DNA of 6,778 nt, from assembly GCA_902803255.1 (NCBI GenBank), contig CADCPG010000281.1:1-6778 (forward strand), written 5' to 3'. Positions 5,226 to 6,778 of the stretch are shown here, in pieces. Position 1 is the first letter of the stretch; each line of letters opens with the position of its first letter. The stretch is from an uncultured Ruminococcus sp. GTDB taxonomy: Bacteria > Bacillota > Clostridia > Oscillospirales > CAG-272. The position numbers and the translations under genes are program-made. The notes below the pieces were generated by a model that was given only the letters and a program-made list of their open reading frames with translations, ran no database searches and was not told the DNA's origin.

Positions 5226-5504
5226 TTGAAACACTATATCATCGTGAAATTCAGAGAGGGGACCGACGTACAGGCGGCCGCGGTGCGCGAACTGTTCGCG
5301 GAGACGCTGTCGATCCCCGGCATCCGCGGGGTCGACGTCCGGACCTCGTGTTCATCGCGTCCTAACCGGTTCGACATGATGATAGTCATCGACATGGACG
5401 CGTCGGCGCTGCCGGCGTACGACGTCTCGGAGCCTCATCTGCGCTGGAAGGCCGAATACGGGCCTCTCACCGAGAAGAAGGCGATCTTCGACTGCGAAGA
5501 CTGA
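5226..5504 (+). CDS. Dabb (stress-responsive A/B-barrel) domain protein
   Basis: With the TTG start the protein has 92 residues, close to the usual 95-100 of single-domain Dabb proteins, and begins (M)KHYIIVKFREG, the typical first strand with its conserved K-H. Further family-like features are IPGI (30-33), RFDMMIVIDM (48-57) and the closing helix and strand, AYDVSEPHLRW (64-74) through KKAIFD (84-89). Dabb proteins are ferredoxin-like dimers; some bind or convert small molecules, and in bacteria they often sit in sugar-use clusters with no assigned reaction. Here it follows the GH-like gene by 117 bases with no promoter between them, so it is probably co-transcribed and linked to the same substrate. 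The longer frame from ATG 5118 (128 residues) adds a segment not typical of the family. Reaction unknown. Confidence 0.8.
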   Translation: MKHYIIVKFREGTDVQAAAVRELFAETLSIPGIRGVDVRTSCSSRPNRFDMMIVIDMDASALPAYDVSEPHLRWKAEYGPLTEKKAIFDCED

Positions 5505-5507
5505 CCG

Positions 5508-5527
5508 CGGGGCGGGGAGCCGCCCCG
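5508..5527 (+). terminator. GC hairpin after the Dabb gene
   Basis: CGGGGCGG and CCGCCCCG form a perfect 8-base-pair, all-GC stem with a GGAG loop, starting 3 bases after the Dabb stop codon. It is followed by GC-rich sequence and a weaker hairpin (5539-5553), not by a T-run. Position and stability suit the end of the GH-like/Dabb transcript, but lack of a U-tract means it may block decay or depend on Rho instead of acting as a classic intrinsic terminator. Confidence 0.45.
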
Positions 5528-5577
5528 GGACAGTCGGCGCGGGTGAAGCCCGCCATGCGGAAAATATCGGGAAACAC

Positions 5578-5606
5578 TTGAAAACACCGCTGTTTTATGA
5601 TATAAT
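5578..5606 (+). promoter_or_regulatory. Near-consensus extended -10 promoter of the scaffold operon
   Basis: TTGAAA (5578-5583), a 17-base spacer, and a perfect TATAAT (5601-5606) preceded by TGA, giving an extended -10 (TGnTATAAT). The predicted start near 5613 leaves a leader of about 38 bases. This is the strongest promoter match in the window and suggests high, perhaps constitutive, expression of the two genes downstream. Confidence 0.88.
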
Positions 5607-5650
5607 TAACCCGTTCGATTTTTATTCATGAAAGTGAGGAAAGAAGTCCA

Positions 5651-6352
5651 ATGCAATACACAAAGGAAGTCGAAGAGATGGCCTGCGTCGCCAAAGGCCC
5701 TAACCACGGACCCGCTCCGATACCCGAAGAGGGCAAGTGGATCCAGGCCAGGGAGATAAAAGACATCTCCGGCTACACGCACGGCATCGGCTGGTGCGCT
5801 CCGCAGCAGGGAACGTGCAAACTCAGCCTGAACGTCAAGAACGGCATCATCGAGGAGGCCCTGGTCGAGACCATCGGATGCTCCGGAATGACGCATTCCG
5901 CCGCGATGGCCAGCGAGATACTGCCCGGCAAGACCATCCTTGAGGCTCTCAACACCGACCTCGTGTGCGACGCCATCAACACCGCCATGCGCGAGCTCTT
6001 CCTGCAGATAGTCTACGTACGCACGCAGTCCGCCTTCTCCGACGACGGCCTCCGCATCGGAGCCGGCCTCGAGGACCTCGGCAAGGGTCTCCGCTCGATG
6101 ATCGGCACCACCTACGGAACGAGGGCCAAGGGAGCCCGCTACCTGGAGCTCACCGAGGGCTACATCGTCAAGCTCGCGCTCGACGCCGACGACCAGATCT
6201 GCGGCTACCAGTTTTTAAGCCTGGGCAAGATGATGGACGCCATCAAGAAGGGCGTCTCCCCCAACGAAGCTTACGAGAAGAATCTCGGGACCTACGGCCG
6301 TTTCAAGGCCGAAGACGGCGCGGTCAAGTGGATCGACCCGCGCAAAGAATGA
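5651..6352 (+). CDS. NifU/IscU-like iron-sulfur cluster scaffold protein
   Basis: A 233-residue cytosolic protein. The N-terminal half matches the NifU_N/IscU fold: GWCAPQQGTC (47-56) supplies C49 and C56, IGCSGMTHSAAMASE (75-89) gives C77 in the place of the IscU 'GCGSA' cysteine, and LVCDAI (104-109) gives C106 in the place of the third IscU cysteine. This set would hold a nascent Fe-S cluster for transfer to target proteins. Residues from about 115 to 233 extend well beyond a stand-alone IscU (about 125 residues) and include GAGLEDLGKGLRS and a C-terminal TYGRF. I recognise this longer form as the partner usually encoded beside GGGtGRT-family genes. GAGGA (5636-5640) lies 10 bases before the ATG. 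It is the first gene of the operon driven from 5578-5606; the next gene starts 15 bases after its stop. No cysteine desulfurase gene is in the window. Confidence 0.88.
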   Translation: MQYTKEVEEMACVAKGPNHGPAPIPEEGKWIQAREIKDISGYTHGIGWCAPQQGTCKLSLNVKNGIIEEALVETIGCSGMTHSAAMASEILPGKTILEALNTDLVCDAINTAMRELFLQIVYVRTQSAFSDDGLRIGAGLEDLGKGLRSMIGTTYGTRAKGARYLELTEGYIVKLALDADDQICGYQFLSLGKMMDAIKKGVSPNEAYEKNLGTYGRFKAEDGAVKWIDPRKE

Positions 6353-6367
6353 TCGGAGGTGCAGCAA

Positions 6368-6778
6368 ATGGCTCTGTTTGAAAACTATGAAGGACGGATC
6401 CCGCAGCTTCGGCCCGTTCTCGACAAATACGGTTTCGGGTCCTTCGAGGACGTGAAGGCATATACCAACGGAAAGGGCGTCGATGCCTACTCGATAGTCG
6501 AGAGCACGCAGCCCATCTGCTTCGAAAACGTGAAGTGGGCCTATGAACTGGGCGCCGCCATCGCCATGAAGGAAGGCGCGAAGAGCGCCGCCGAGGCGGC
6601 GAAATGGATCGGGACCGGCCTGCAGGCGTTCTGCATTCCCGGATCGGTCGCCGATCAGCGTCAGGTCGGTATCGGCCACGGCAACCTCGGAGCGATGCTC
6701 CTCGACGAAGAGACCGAATGCTTTGCCTTCCTGGCCGGCCACGAATCCTTCGCGGCAGCCGAGGGCGCCATCAAGTTC
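6368..6778 (+). CDS. GGGtGRT-family protein, N-terminal part (runs off right edge)
   Basis: The frame is open for 137 codons from ATG 6368 to the end of the window. The sequence matches the N-terminal part of the GGGtGRT protein family as I recall it: IVESTQPICFENV (43-55), GLQAFCIPGSVADQRQVG (84-101), GHGNLGAMLLDEET (103-116) and AGHESFAAAEGAIKF (123-137). The family is about 330 residues long, and the Gly-rich motif that names it lies in the missing part. Conserved cysteines visible here are C51, C89 and C118. GGAGGT (6355-6360) sits 7 bases before the start, an ideal ribosome-binding site. The gene follows the scaffold gene by 15 bases, so the two are surely co-transcribed. The biochemical role is not established; pairing with a NifU-like scaffold suggests that it carries, receives or repairs an Fe-S cluster. 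Confidence 0.88.
   Translation, partial: MALFENYEGRIPQLRPVLDKYGFGSFEDVKAYTNGKGVDAYSIVESTQPICFENVKWAYELGAAIAMKEGAKSAAEAAKWIGTGLQAFCIPGSVADQRQVGIGHGNLGAMLLDEETECFAFLAGHESFAAAEGAIKF

Noticed and set aside
6215..6742. Minus-strand frame of 175 codons across the scaffold and GGGtGRT genes.
   Set aside because: It spans two clearly coding genes on the other strand and shows no motif or ribosome-binding site.
1..6778. tRNA or rRNA genes, CRISPR repeats, insertion sequences, phage or defence genes.
   Set aside because: No cloverleaf, repeat-spacer pattern, transposase, terminal inverted repeats or defence-type domain was seen on either strand.

Overview
The window looks like chromosomal DNA of a fairly GC-rich anaerobic bacterium, most likely a Clostridia-type Firmicute of gut or similar habitat. 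This is inferred from the paired NifU-like scaffold and GGGtGRT-family genes, from strong Shine-Dalgarno sites and sigma-A-type promoters with 17-base spacers, and from the mix of carbohydrate-active TIM-barrel proteins with zinc-ribbon and Dabb proteins. No tRNA, rRNA, CRISPR array, transposase or phage gene was seen.

Layout from left to right. (1) Positions 1-1823, minus strand: a large secreted or membrane-anchored glycosidase-like TIM-barrel protein, cut by the left edge of the window. Its N-terminus reads like two exported proteins joined in frame. (2) Positions 1824-2287: a gene-poor stretch holding the last 52 codons of a broken M23-like peptidase gene, a possible promoter and a strong minus-strand terminator. 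(3) Positions 2288-2938, minus strand: a 216-residue protein with eight CxxC pairs and a charged coiled coil. (4) Positions 2939-3416: a divergent control region with a promoter on each strand and a long, structured leader for the rightward gene. (5) Positions 3417-5108, plus strand: a cytosolic glycoside-hydrolase-like protein, followed after 117 bases in the same frame by a small Dabb-domain gene with a TTG start (5226-5504). (6) From 5578 on: a near-consensus extended -10 promoter drives a two-gene operon of a NifU-like iron-sulfur scaffold (5651-6352) and a GGGtGRT-family protein (6368 to beyond the right edge).

How the genes may work together. The GH-like gene and the Dabb gene probably form one transcript for sugar or glycoconjugate breakdown, with possible control in the leader RNA. 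The exported TIM-barrel protein could act outside the cell on a related substrate, but its transcription is separate. The scaffold/GGGtGRT pair is a conserved but poorly understood iron-sulfur module and is independently transcribed. The points most worth a second look are the double-signal architecture of the first gene, the competing hairpins in the 3233-3416 leader, the in-frame TGA between the GH-like and Dabb reading frames, and the scaffold/GGGtGRT pair.
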